Shown piece by piece: positions 50,673-62,890 of a stretch of DNA of 64,000 nucleotides. The notes beneath the pieces were generated by a model. It was given only the letters and a program-made list of their open reading frames with translations, had not been told where the DNA came from and searched no databases. Origin of the DNA: Aulostomus chinensis (lineage: Eukaryota > Chordata > Actinopteri > Syngnathiformes > Aulostomidae); NCBI GenBank assembly GCA_037954235.1, contig JBBMOA010000002.1:11094009-11158008 (forward strand), written 5' to 3'. The translations under genes and the position numbers were made by a program. Every line of letters starts with the position of its first letter. The first letter of the stretch is position 1.

Positions 50673-51431
50673 GAACCCGAAATAGCCAATGAGAGAGAGC
50701 CAACCAGGGAGCAGCGCAAATGTGACGCCGCGTACTTTAACTTGCAGCGGAGGCTCGAGAGGTCACGACTGATCACTGGAGTTCCTGTGAGATACATTCT
50801 TACATCTAAGAGTTAAAAATCACTTTGAATCTGTCGCTGCGGTCTCTCAGGTTTTTAAAATCAGCCTCCATTTGAAAATCCTCTAGCGTGCACCAGGCAT
50901 CAGCAATCTCATTTAATCTTTGAATAAAACCAAAAGCTTCGGCGATATGAATCTCCACAGATCAAGACAGTAAAACCAGGGAATATAGTGCAACACTCAA
51001 CTGTGGTAGATAATGGATGAAATACGGTTGCTACACACATGATATAAGATTCCGAACAAATACTCGTGTCGAGTTCCTGCAAATGTAAATGTGACTCCTG
51101 TTAAAAACCTTGATCCGTTGAAGGCATCAGTTTCATCTGAATGTCAGAAGCGTAACGACTCGACCTGTCGTGTCAGTGAAAGTGAAGGAAACAAAACTAC
51201 CCGCAAACATCAAAATAAGGGACGAATCCTCCTCAATATCATTGGAAGTTGACATGAAAAGCAAATACGACTCGTCAGAGGCCACTAAAGAATAGATTTC
51301 TCCAGTTTTACCACCTCAAGGCATCCCTCATGATTCCCTTACAGAGAGCTGCCAAGTGTAAAAGAGAGAGAAGCAAAGGCGAGAAGTGGCCAGAGGGAGT
51401 GTGCTTTTATCCAGCTGCATGAAACAACTAC

Positions 51432-51433
<2 letters not shown>

Positions 51434-51484
<51 letters not shown>
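51434..51484. repeat. Microsatellite (GT)n, long
   Basis: About 25 uninterrupted GT units. Confidence 0.98.
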
Positions 51485-51486
<2 letters not shown>

Positions 51487-52189
51487 GCCATGTACAGTAC
51501 AGAGCTCTTATTTGGCTCACATCTCCTGGAGTTAAAAAACAAAAACAAAACACAAAACTTTAAAATTCCACTCCAAGACATTTGGAAGCTTCAACACTGA
51601 GCGTCAAGAAGAGACAAGCTGTCGTTTATTTTAAGTGTAAGCAGAACGACAGCAATAGATTATTTTAACGATATCGATCAATGCAACGCCGAATTTTTTC
51701 ATTCAATCAACTTTCCCTCACATGTGGAAGAGAATTTTAAAACCAAAGATTGTCAGTTCAGTGTCATAAAGTCTTCCAGAACCAGCTGGTACGAAATCTT
51801 TTTATATTCTCTCAGGGTGGCTATTCAACATCAGCCCAGGGACAGCAGATGTTAAATAGCCTTTTGGCTAATTCTGGCATGTTAACATTTTTTTAAGAGA
51901 AAAAAAAAAAAGTTTCATTAATGTGCATTGTCCCTGATCACTAAACCTTAGAATAAATAAATAAATGAAACCAGAGAGGTGTTGCCCTTTTTTTTCTGGC
52001 TTAAAAAAAAATGACTGAGATCATCAAGTGATAACCTGAATGCTAATGGATTTCTGCCAGTATCTGAGATGCAGATATTTATATTTATTTTGTAAAATGC
52101 AAATGTTTGCAGATGTCAGTGGTATTTACAGGAAAACAGGTTTATATGCTGTGCACATTTTTTAAAAAAATACTGAAAAAACATGTGTA
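51485..52189. other. Unassigned AT-rich DNA, no gene seen
   Basis: Contains short A-runs (about 51899-51912 and 52002-52010). Part may belong to the element end at 52190-52276. No gene. Confidence 0.45.
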
Positions 52190-52276
52190 AATATTGTGAA
52201 AACAGTATATGCAGAAACTATCGGTACAGCTATATCATGAAATGACCAGTATATTTATAGTATTGTGCATCCCTAT
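52190..52276 (-). mobile_element. hAT/MITE-like end (tagggatgcacaatact)
   Basis: Read on the minus strand it begins tagggatgcacaatactat, a common start of teleost non-autonomous DNA transposons, and continues with 'tactggtcatttcatgatat'. The opposite end was not found, so the length is unknown. Confidence 0.45.
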
Positions 52277-53102
52277 GAATTATTCAGCTGTTGCTTCAGA
52301 TGGGAAAGAGCGAGAGGGCTGAAAAAATAAAGTCAAACAGATAAGAGCTGCTAATGACAAACAGAGACCAGGTGAGGTGACAAAGGTAATAGGAGCGTGT
52401 CTGTGTTTCCAAACAATCAGCGCCAAAGTGAAAACTGGTGCTGGCTATTATTTCTGTTGACTGATTACGAGGATCCTGAAACCCTGAACAAGCTGGGTCC
52501 TATTTGCATTCCACTACACAACAATATGGTTCTTTCAAGATTAGCAGAATCAAACGGGGGGTACCCACTTTGTTATTAATGCTGGATATCACACCTGCTT
52601 TGCCTCTGTTAAGAAGAACTGTCACTGTCACTCATTCTTCCACTGGAGGAAAAACAAGCCCCCAAAAGTTTCCCAAGGAAGACAACCTACCGCAGTACAC
52701 AGCAGGCCCTCATTTGCTTTATTTGCTGCCGCCTCTCTCTCTTTTCCTCTGCTATGCTCTGTTTGTACCTGACAGCCACAATAGGAAATGGAGGCTGACA
52801 GGAAGTACGCTTAATTGTTTGTTTATTAGGTGAATATGCAGCTCAAACTCGTGCAAAAGCCCTGGGAGAATCCACCCTCATATGGGTGCCAATTTATTAA
52901 GAAGTTCATCAGTGTGGAGCGTTTGATTGATAATCTCATAGTATCTTTCAGGGGACAAAGGAAAAACTCGAATAAATGAGTGGAGAAATGGAACAAAGGT
53001 TTCCAATGATGTATTTCCTGGTTTAATCACGCAATTAATATTAATCCTGATCTCAGTGATCAAGAATCAAGATGGAGGATGGGAAGTGAGTCACTTAACA
53101 TC
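52277..53102. other. Unassigned DNA, no gene seen
   Basis: The 109-codon frame 52504-52833 (+) has no known motif. Nothing else recognised. Confidence 0.5.
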
Positions 53103-53374
53103 TAGGGATGCACCGATATGCTGGTGTTCTACAGCTGATTTGGCTCACGGTTCTGATCTGTATAAAAACACGTTCACCCTCAAAAACACACAAAGAAGTG
53201 GAATTTGAAAGAGTAACATTTGTATTTATTTCTAGAAACATTTAGAAAAGCTCTCTGGTCATTGTTGTTTCATCATGACAACACCAAAAATGAAGATACT
53301 GATCTTGATTTGATGGTCCGTATTGATATCGGCAATCTGACCAATGACGTGGCGATATCACTGTCCATCCCCCT
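53103..53374 (+). mobile_element. hAT-like non-autonomous element (tagggatgcaccgatat)
   Basis: The left end is tagggatgcaccgatatg. The right side read reversed (acagggggatggacagtgat then atcgcc) is a loose inverted match, and 'ttgatatcggcaatctgacc' lies close inside the right end, as in known elements of this look. About 270 bases and no transposase frame. The 8-bp duplication expected of hAT elements was not found, so the right limit is tentative. Confidence 0.5.
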
Positions 53375-55195
53375 GTAGCGCTACAAGGGCGGGTTTCTTT
53401 TGTACACTGTTACAAATCAATGTTGAAACATGTCTGATCATGTTCCACAGCTCTAAATCTGGGTGTATTTTATGCATAAAACTCTTTGCTACAGGAAGCC
53501 CCCTTTGTTAGGCAACAGTTGGGTTTGGTTTGAGTCGAAGAGGAAATGCACAGCAGGCGGGGGGTTGGAAGACTTGAGTGACATCTGCATTTGGATCAGT
53601 GGAAATGATGACCGCCATGCATTCATACAGCAGCGTGGAAGGAGAACAGAAAAAGAGCAGTTGACAGACAACGTCACTGCAGGACGTGATCAGACCGTCA
53701 GGGAGGACAATCAGACGGAGGCCGGCGCTACATCAGGGTTGCAGTGCGTGAAGCCATCATGATAGAGATGAATGCACACTTGAGAGTTTAAGGGTGTGAC
53801 AATCACACGATGCCGTTCTCATCCTTCCCCGCAGTCTTGACGAGGGGTGAGATGGAGCTCCAAGCCACCCTCATCCACACGCCGACTACCTGGCGAGGCA
53901 GCGTAGGCAACCTTCAGCTCAGGGTGGTCCGACCTCTTATTAAGACACTTGAAGTTCTTCTGACATTCACCTGCAAAGCCCACATCTGTTCAGTATCAAG
54001 TACACACGAGTGGCAAATACATGTAGTGGTGGAGGAGAAAGTGTAATGTGGTGGGATAAAAATGTAAAATAATACGGAAAGACTCGCCTTATCCAGGGTA
54101 GCACACATCTCACGAGTGTCTATATGAAGCTGGTATTATGCCTGAAAAGCAGTGGGTGAAAATATCACCTGCAGTGTAGCAAAAGCGATTACGCGGCATA
54201 TCAAAAATGCACTGTATATTGATTTTCCAGCTCTGTGCCTGGGTGCGCTGCTGATGCCCTTTTTTCCATTTGAGCTGCTGGCCTTCAGGTAGTTTTCTAA
54301 ATGTCCAAAATATGTCAGAGATCAGATGGATTCATCAGGAAGAGACATGCTGCACGCTTGTTTAGCAGGGCCAATTTAAAAAAAGGAGGCTTTCACTTGG
54401 AGCCCGGGCATCATGGAGACGGGTGGTTGCACTACGCACTCCCCTGCTTTCATCCAACAGCACATACACAAACACACACACACACATACATCACAATCTA
54501 CTGACCAGCCCACAACTGTAAATGAAAATTTCTCTTGCTAGTTGTGATCTCAGCTTCCCTCGTCTCACCGTCTGTGTGTATGTGTGTGTGTGCGTGTGTA
54601 TGTGCTGCTCTCTCTTTTGAGGTTTACAAAGATGATGTGAGATGCTGTTGAGCAACTACCAATGTTATATTATTTCGTCAGTTGAGCAAAATGTATCTAT
54701 TATTTTCAGGTGCTAAAGAGGCCGTTGCTGAGCCCAGGAATGCTGCACCACACTTTAAATTGTCCTGTGATCCATAACAATTAACTTCATAAAGTGAACA
54801 CGTCTGTGTGAAGGACGTAACATCCATTTAGTCCATTAGCACATACATGCAAACATAAAACATGAAGTAGAGGCAGTGAGGTGATAAGCCTGTACTCTGG
54901 CTATTTGACACCGGATAAAAAAAATGTATTAAAATTCAAAATAGCAAAATCCAAATGCTATATTTGATAGTAAATACTTTTTTTGTTTAACTTGGAATAG
55001 GCTGTTCCAATCTAATCTAATTTAGTCTTAAAGACAGCAGGATAACCTGATAACTATTTGGAATTCCTTGCTCCTGATATCAACTGCCTACTGTACCTCA
55101 AGTAACATCAAAATCTTTGCAGGCCTGGATGATTGACAGTTACAAGAGGAACACAATAAATGTCTGGAGTAAAGAGTTATATATAGTCAGCAGGC
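53375..55195. other. Unassigned DNA, no gene seen
   Basis: Short CA/GT tracts at 54472-54486 and 54573-54600. The frames 53463-53762 and 53810-54046 (+) carry no motif. Confidence 0.5.
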
Positions 55196-55243
55196 TTTGC
55201 TTCCTGCCTGTAAGGCTCAACTCAGGGCTAAAAATGTCCTGAG
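55196..55243 (+). repeat. Short repeat shared with 39330-39385
   Basis: See 39330-39385; the two are alike over about 45 bases. Confidence 0.4.
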
Positions 55244-55458
55244 GTGTATGAGAACAAGTCTGTGCATCAGAGCATTTCATGAATGAATCCTTTTGTTAGT
55301 AGTAACAGTACTCAAAATAGTATTAACTACAGCGATAACTTTAGTCGTAAGATTTTTCTCATTTCCACCTAAATCAGATGTTGGGTATGAAACTATCTTC
55401 TCTCAGAAGGAGATGGAACAGAAGATTTCAAGGAACAGGCTGGGTTTTTTTTGGAAAT

Positions 55459-55472
55459 ATGTTGGCATACAT
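55459..55472. repeat. Left target-site duplication of SINE copy 3
   Basis: atgttggcatacat is repeated exactly at 55837-55850. Confidence 0.95.
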
Positions 55473-55836
55473 CCATCCATTTTCTACTGCTTATCCTGTT
55501 AAGGGTCGTGGGGGGGTGGAGCCTATCCCAGCAGCCTTCAGGTGAGAGGTGGGGTTCACCCTGGACAGGTCACCAGTCCATCACAGGACCAACACATAGA
55601 GACAGACAACCATACACACTCACAGTCACACCTACGGTCAATTTAGAGTATCAATCAGCCTCGTCCCCTCTTGATGTCTTTGGACTGTGGAGGAAGCTGG
55701 AGTACCAGAGAGAACCCACACAGGAACAGGGAGAACATGGAGACTCACACAGAAAGATCCTGTGATGGAGCCGGGACTGGAACCTAGAACCTTCTTGCTG
55801 GGAGGCGACAGTGCTGACCACTGCACCACCGTGCAG
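55473..55836 (-). mobile_element. tRNA-derived SINE, copy 3 (head type A), reversed
   Basis: On the minus strand this runs ctgcacggtggtgcagtgg (box A region), the cctcccagcaagaagg block, the 'gggttctctctggtactcc' body, 'ctgtgatggactggtgacc', then taacaggataagcagtag and GGAT repeats. It is bounded by a perfect 14-bp target-site duplication, atgttggcatacat (55459-55472 and 55837-55850). The first few head bases differ from copy 2. It is the clearest insertion in the window. Confidence 0.95.
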
Positions 55837-55850
55837 ATGTTGGCATACAT
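55837..55850. repeat. Right target-site duplication of SINE copy 3
   Basis: Exact partner of 55459-55472. Confidence 0.95.
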
Positions 55851-55884
55851 GTTGGAGAAAAAAAGTTGGCATTGGGTTGACGTG

Positions 55885-55963
55885 GCAGCTGGGATAGGCT
55901 CCAGCCCCCCCCCCCCCCCCCCCCCCTTAACAGATAAGTGGTAAAGAAATTGGATGGATGGAT
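55885..55963 (+). mobile_element. SINE/LINE tail-only fragment with (C)22
   Basis: 'cagctgggataggctcc', then 22 C (55905-55926), 'ttaacagataagtgg' and GGAT repeats form the common tail without any head. It lies 34 bases beyond SINE copy 3, in the opposite orientation. It may be a 5'-truncated insertion of either the SINE or its partner LINE. Confidence 0.85.
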
Positions 55964-56341
55964 GGGAATTGCCCCTAATTTAAATTTCCTCTTCGTGATA
56001 TTTCAAGTTTATGTTAAATTCACACACATAATGGCCCTCATTTATCAATCAAGCGTAGAAACCGGAGTACATCTGAGGAGGAGTCACGATATGAGTCAGG
56101 TACGATTGATTTAACAGCTTGAACTTGGCCCATCACGGTGGACGAATGATCTCCCCTGATAGGAAAAAAAGCCCAGTCAGAAAATCAACCTCAACAATCA
56201 TCATTTACATGTCACACCCCGATACGTTGTGGTTTTGGAAGCCTCGTCCCTCTATTTTATGACATGGAGAAGCAAAATCAGAGATGGCAACCTTCACACC
56301 ACCCGATCAAATGAAGCCCCTAGTTTTATGTGACCAACTCC

Positions 56342-56440
56342 TGATGGCCCTGTGATGGTCTGGCGACCCGTCCACGGTGAACCTCTCACCCAATGTCGGC
56401 TGGGATGCCCCCCCCCCCACACACACCCTTAACAGATAAG
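56342..56440 (+). mobile_element. SINE tail-only fragment with (C)11
   Basis: 'ggccctgtgatggtctggcg', 'acccgtcca', 'caatgtcggctgggat', a C-run of eleven (56408-56418) and 'cccttaacagataag' match the tail region. The head and the GGAT repeats are missing. Confidence 0.8.
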
Positions 56441-57478
56441 TTGGCATCTTCCTTTATGTTATATCTTATTCACTCTACCTTCATTATTCACAGAACTAAA
56501 GTCGGGTGTTTAACAACCGCATCCAACCAGATTTGACTGTGAAATGAAGTGAAATGAGTTAATGTTGATGTATTAACTGGGCAGGTGGAGGTTAGATGGA
56601 GATAACACTCCTCCTGCTGCCCTCCAGCTACTGGGAATCCCTGCCGTATGTTTCTGAGCTCAGCTTGTTATAATGTACTAATTGTTATTTCAGACCATGT
56701 CATGACACACCGGTCCGCTCCACAACTTCTGTGATGACACCTGAAACCCCCCCCCCCCAACACACTCACACGTACACACACACACACACACCTGCTGGCA
56801 CAACACTGTTCTGCTTAAGTAGCAGAAACAGGTGTCAGTTGTTTTCTGTGCCCATCCTAAGAATGTCTCTGCTGTCTTTACCTTCTTTTTTGTTGTTGTT
56901 GTCGCTTCGTCGAGTGGCACTCAGCCGCCTCCTTTAAGCGTGACCAGTGGGTGCAGAGAACTGATCAGACCAGCAATCTGGCATCATTGAATATCGTGTT
57001 TTGAAATGCTCTGGCAGGCTGACAGCTACAGAATTTTTATGACTGCGTTAGAGTGCGACACACCCATAAAGACTAGAGAAGAAGAGTTTGTTTATGTGCA
57101 TGAGCTTTATGCTTAATATAGCAAGGTGCCTTTAATGAATTAACATTCCAAAACCTGCACGTCCATTACTTAACTAGAAGACGTGCATTTCTTCAACCAA
57201 ACCCGTATCCATTAGCTAAATATGCTCCCCACCCACCTCCAAACCCCATGCGACTGACAGGCTCTGTCACGTCCCTATAAATTAAATCTAGGGGCCAGTG
57301 TAACCTTCCATAGAAGGTCAATAAACCACAACTGTTGAACCTCCTCATCAGGGTCTTGTGTTGAATATGCTGCAACTTGCAGGCATGTTTAATACCTTTG
57401 GTCTTTGAGCACTAATCTCTACCCCCGTTGCACAAATCCCTCTAAGTGATTCGCTATTAACCTTGTGAAATGGTGAGT

Positions 57479-57480
<2 letters not shown>
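56441..57480. other. Unassigned DNA, no gene seen
   Basis: A (C)12 run at 56747-56758 followed by a CA tract to about 56791 is the only marked feature. Confidence 0.5.

Positions 57481-57537
<57 letters not shown>
57481..57537. repeat. Microsatellite (CA)n, long
   Basis: About 28 uninterrupted CA units. Confidence 0.98.
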
Positions 57538-57539
<2 letters not shown>

Positions 57540-57694
57540 CTTTGATAAAACATTGTGGCCAGGAGTCTTAACTTGGTCAGCATGGAAGAACAAATGTTGG
57601 ATGAGAGAAATGAAGCTTTTCAAAGGATGCTGACCACGTCATCATTAATACAGTAAAGATTTAACGTCTTTGCGTCTGGTATATTTTGTTTATC

Positions 57695-57710
57695 GGGGGG
57701 GGGGGGGGGG
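57695..57710. repeat. Homopolymer (G)16
   Basis: Sixteen uninterrupted G. No SINE tail was recognised around it. Confidence 0.95.
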
Positions 57711-58751
57711 TCCTAACACGCTGCCACACACAGCTGAAAAGCTCATTAGCACAAATCAATCGTTGAGTTTACCAAATGAGACTCCATGCTTCATGTGCTC
57801 TCTACCTAAAGCCAAAGTCAGAGAACAGTAATAGGAAGTTGCATTGCTGCTGCCTGCAGAAATCATACAAACATTTAGTAAACATGATTTTGTATGTGCA
57901 GAAGCCAAGAACAGCCATGCCTGTTAATTACTGCTGCAATGATGTATCCAGCAATCAGTTAATTATTGCATGATTTTGAGTGATAAAGAAATGATTGAGA
58001 TTTTTAATCCTGAACATTAGTCAACACTCCCCCCCCACACACACACACACACACAGTTAATCCTGAATTTCCCACGATGCAACTCAGTATCATCTTCTCT
58101 CAGACTCTGCCTAAGTCTAAATTTTGAAACCCCCTCAAGTAGTCACATCAAGTCTCAAGTCAAAGCAAACAAAAACAAACCTGATGACATCACCGGAGTG
58201 ACTTTCTCAGAGAGCGGCCGACACCGAAACCAGCATCCCACTCATTCAGTATGCTTCGCATGTTCTGAAAGGAGCATTATTTTAATGGAAATAGAGACAA
58301 ATATATCCAATAGCCAGAAACATCACTTCTTGAAAATGCTCGGAGCAAAATGAAATGAGACAACTGTCTGTGCCAGAGTTCCTCTGAAGGTCAGCCTGTG
58401 TGAGTCAAGTGATCGTCTGACCTTTACGGCAGCTGCTGAATCAATAGAGAAATCTAATCAAGAGATGTTAGCCAGGGTTCAGAACCAAATTATGTCAGGA
58501 GAAAGGAGCTCAGGATTTGTGGCCGCTCACTTTAGTTTTAAAGGAATGTTAAGTATAACTACTTGAATTGGCCTCTATATCTTGGTTTATCTGATCTGCT
58601 ATACGAGACCTATACCTTGAGTTTACAAGGACATTTTGAATGCTCTTGGCTGCTAATCATTGCTGAGAAATTCAGGAAGATAACCGGAAATTTCTTAGCG
58701 ATGCTGCACATCTACAGCCCGTTTCAAAATGCAATAAGTATGCAAAAGAAG
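57711..58751. other. Unassigned DNA, no gene seen
   Basis: C-run then CA tract at 58029-58054. No gene. Confidence 0.5.
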
Positions 58752-58772
58752 AGTGTGTGTGTGTGTGTGTGT
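58752..58772. repeat. Microsatellite (GT)n
   Basis: Ten GT units. Confidence 0.95.
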
Positions 58773-58822
58773 CAGTGCATTCTCACTGCTGTATGCAGCT
58801 TATATCATTGCATGCACATATG

Positions 58823-58830
58823 AAGTAGCT

Positions 58831-58872
<42 letters not shown>

Positions 58873-58880
58873 AGCTACTT
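58823..58880. repeat. (TA)n framed by perfect 10-bp inverted arms
   Basis: aagtagcttg (58823-58832) and its exact reverse complement caagctactt (58871-58880) enclose a 35-base alternating TA tract (58836-58870), itself self-complementary. The whole can extrude as a cruciform or hairpin. Confidence 0.95.
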
Positions 58881-61335
58881 TCTATATATGTTATATGCTG
58901 GCAGTATATTAACGGCGAGCTGCGGTCATCAAACTGACTGTCATCCTGTCTTGACTACAAGCACCATCAATCATGTCCATCGTGTCACCGCCTGAAATTC
59001 CCGTTACATCCAAGTATCGTCACTCGATGTAAAGAAGGAGGGCAAATGAAGTTTTTTTTATTGATGCTTCTTACATTAATGTGAGAGATCATCAATTGTG
59101 GAGGGAAAAAAAAAAGATATCCGTATTGGATAACTGGATGAATAAATTTCAATTTGACTCACATGTTAATCTAAAAAAGGTTTATTATCTTACAGAAGGC
59201 GCTTACCGTTTCATGATTTTATAACATTTCTGGTCTAAATTGAAGAGAAGTGAGCAAACATTTTAACCACTCGGCAGTTGAATGCATCTTGGACATTAGG
59301 GTGGGTGTTTGAGATTTGATTATTTTAAAATAAAATAAAAATAAAAATAAATTAAACTGAGGGAAGACAATGCCCACAAATATCTTTCCTAACATATTTG
59401 TGGTTTAATCAGAAAAAGCAATTAGAGGTGGGTGGTAATTTGAAGAAGTTGCCAAACAGATTCAGTGTTTTGACGATGTGGAACCAAATAGTTTGTGGCT
59501 CAATTTGGAAGTTTAGGACTCATAAATTGACTTGAGACGAGACGATTACGCTTAACATTGAAATGGTAAAATGATTTGTTCGGCATCAAGTACAGCAGGT
59601 CTGACCGTGATGCTTCGCTGGATTTTAAGGCTGTTACAAGCCCCGCAGCACGAACAGAGCCGGTTCTATGGCATTTTTGGTTGTCTTGCACCAAGAACGT
59701 GGAGCGCCAGGCTGCTCCAGTTAATGACGAGGACTGTCGACCATCGCTAGGCTCCCTACGTTGGTGACTCATTTGCATTGGAAAGTGAGGAGCTCTGATG
59801 TTAGCAAACGTTAGCTCCTCTCACAACAGACTTGACCTGGGACTCTAATAATCTATGACTGATTTAAAGTGTCCAATAAAAGAGAGTGACATGCAAGCAG
59901 CAAACCACTAATGGATCAGTAGTCTTTACTTCTTGTCACATAATATGTTTCTAAAACACTGAAACAGGCAGGGCACTCACACTGCAAACCCAGCTGACCT
60001 CAACCAAACTCAGTGTTTCAAAAAAAATTGATGTTTCAGGCAACGTTAAACAGATCTGCCCCAAAGTTCCTTGAGCCATACCACAGCCCTCCAGTAAATT
60101 TGGTGAGATTAGGGATTTTGTAATCCTGCTGACAGGCAAACAAACAAACAGCAAAGAAAGTGTGATCTCCTTGGTGGCGGTAAAACCACAGATGTGATAA
60201 ATGCATTATTAGGGCCTAAAGACTGATTTCAACAGTGTTCGGAGGAGAATACAGATAGCGGCCCTGCTTTGGTTTGATTCCCAGCTTTGAAAAATGATTT
60301 GCCTTGTCTGTGGTAGATTGATTTGAGGGATGACTTGGGTCAGAACGGCGAACATTTCACCTTGGTAATGCAGTTCTAAGGTGAGTGTTTAGGTTTAGAC
60401 TGGATTGGATTTGGTATTCATTGCTGGCTACGGTGCCATGCATGATAACATAGTGGATGTGCACGAGTTACAGATGTGAGGCAGTCCACGTTCAAGACCT
60501 CAATCTCTCGGTCAGTCAGCTTACAAGGTTCCAATTTTCACACAGACCTGCCAATGACCAGGAGAGCCAGCGTGTGAGTTGGTATTTGGATCACATTCAT
60601 GGCGTCTCTTTTTTCTCATTAGTTTTCCAAAGCAGCCACTCTATCAAGTATCTCCTTCACTGCATCTCTCCAGATCCTTGAACAGAATGCCTCTATTAAG
60701 AGATCGTCACTCCAGGGTTCTTAACTAGGCTGAAGCATGTGATTTCATTGGAGTCTGTTTGAGGGAGAGGTGGTGAGCATCTAATCACTGTTGTCCAAGG
60801 TGTGCAATGACACAACCGCTGGTCAGATGTAGGAAAGCCTTCCTCCTGTAAAGACCGTGGTGACGATGAAGGAATGGCGTTCAGCGTCTCTGCTGCCTCT
60901 GGCTTTTTTCATTCTCGTACACTTCATTATTTCTTTTATCGTTTTTTTGTAACACCTCTACTCCCTGTGTGTCAGTGGGTCAGATCTGTACACAGTCAAA
61001 CATCTTTTCTCAGAATAATCTATCACATTGCTTTAAAGACTGAAAACAAAACGCAGCAAGCATACATTAAACAGTATGTCACCATTGGGATGTGCACTTT
61101 GTTCACTACTTCGGACGAATTCTAAACTGATCTGGACTTCAATGTCTAATAAAAAAAAATGTAATATATACATTCACTTAAAATGGGACCAAGATCAGAG
61201 CTGCGATGGATATGTTGGTCAACTGTAAAAAACAACAACAAAAAAAGGATTCAGTATTCATGTAATTCTGAATGAACCCTCTTAAATTTTAGATGAAATA
61301 ATTCACAGATTTGCGGTAATCAGATCTTCTGGTTG

Positions 61336-61340
<5 letters not shown>
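58881..61340. other. Unassigned DNA, no gene seen
   Basis: An (AAAAT)n-like tract lies at about 59327-59352. Nothing else recognised. Confidence 0.5.
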
Positions 61341-61373
<33 letters not shown>

Positions 61374-61391
61374 GCGTGTGTGTGTGCGTGT
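61341..61391. repeat. Microsatellite (TG)n with CG interruptions
   Basis: About 25 TG units, interrupted three times by CG. Confidence 0.97.
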
Positions 61392-62890
61392 CCACCACAA
61401 GAATGTTTCTTGATGATGGAGATTTCCGCTCCTCCCTGAGGTCTTGTAAACGTCCGTTATTTCATGTTAGAATAGTGTGGTTTTCTACCAAACGTCAAGT
61501 TTGTCAGATTTAAATGCAGCATTGTATTGTCTTCTTATTGTTATTATTATCGTATTACACCTCACGTATCAGTCGAGGATCTAGCTGTGCATAAAACTAC
61601 ATGATGCTGCTTGAACTCATTCATTTCATGAGGTGTTGAAGGGCCTTACGTTTATCTTCTTGAATTCTAAAAGTATTTTCAGTCCATTCGGTTTTATCTC
61701 GCTGCCATCAGAGTGAAAATTCAGAAGAAATGCAGCATGTGATGTTTTTTTGCTGCTGTATTGCGATTACACAAGCATTTTGTTGGTGTTGTCACTTTAA
61801 CCTTCTCCTGCAGTTTGATGTATAAAATATAAAAGATTCAATCTCAGAGCTATTTAGCGCGTATTTGCTTCCAACTTTAGCCATGACAGAGACAACCTGA
61901 CAGTGACACATTCATTGTTGTGGCAATAATACAACACTAACAAACAAGCCCGTCTTTCTACTGAAACTAATATATCAAACTCTCTCTGGTATTTGATTCT
62001 TTATTCAGAGTGCAGCGATGATAAAAATTTAATTCAAGTTGTGTTTAATCAGAAGTGGAAGCATCTTGGAGCCCCATTAAAATATAATAAGTCTGAGTTG
62101 TCATTCATTTTTTAGGACGACTCTTACATGTCATTCATTGTAAGGAGAGGAGCTATGATATGAGAAGGCACTGGCTGCAGAAAACCTGGATGAGAGCTGC
62201 ATTTGCAAACAATTCTTTATGCAGTCTTATCAATTCACCCGAGCCCTTTGGGGATCACGGAAGGATCTATCATCGATGATATAAAACCTCTAATGTCAGT
62301 TCTTCTCAGAAAATTGAATGCAATTCATCCCCAGAGAAAGTCTGCCACAATCAATTCAAAGACGCTTCACTCTTTGTGTTTTCTTATCACTAAAAGTGTA
62401 ATTTGTCACACATCTGCGCTGGTTTACAAAGCCCACAAGGCTGGCGTGTGCTTAGCGTGTGTTTTCTGCTGTCACAAGTCATGACGTGCACCCTGCTGGT
62501 CAGAGTGACGAACATCTCTTCTGCTCAAGCGCGCCTCAGCTTCATCGTTCAACGTAGCAATCATGCCATTGATGTGCTATGGCGGAAGGGACCCTTGGTG
62601 ATTTACTTTTTCCCATTTTGTTTTGCATGTGTAAAGAACTCCAGAGGAACCCAGCGGTGGTTCACGTCCATTCAACATAAACTTGAATAATGACACAGTG
62701 TACAGAAGACGAAACGCAAGTCAGAACAGAACAAAATCTGCAGGTTGAGTCGTACTTGTAAGAAAGAAAAAAATATCACACAAGACATAAATAATCCAAT
62801 AGTGGAGGCAAATGATATGGTATGGACACAAAATAGGTTTAACCTCTATATATACACTCTGGGCCCGTGTACTTATACAGTATTTTAAGC
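61392..62890. other. Unassigned DNA, no gene seen
   Basis: Nothing recognised; frames are at most 95 codons. Confidence 0.5.

Noticed and set aside
53820..53850. ccccgcag followed by a 12-base stretch and gtgag, like a micro-exon
   Set aside because: No partner exons and no conservation evidence; expected by chance.
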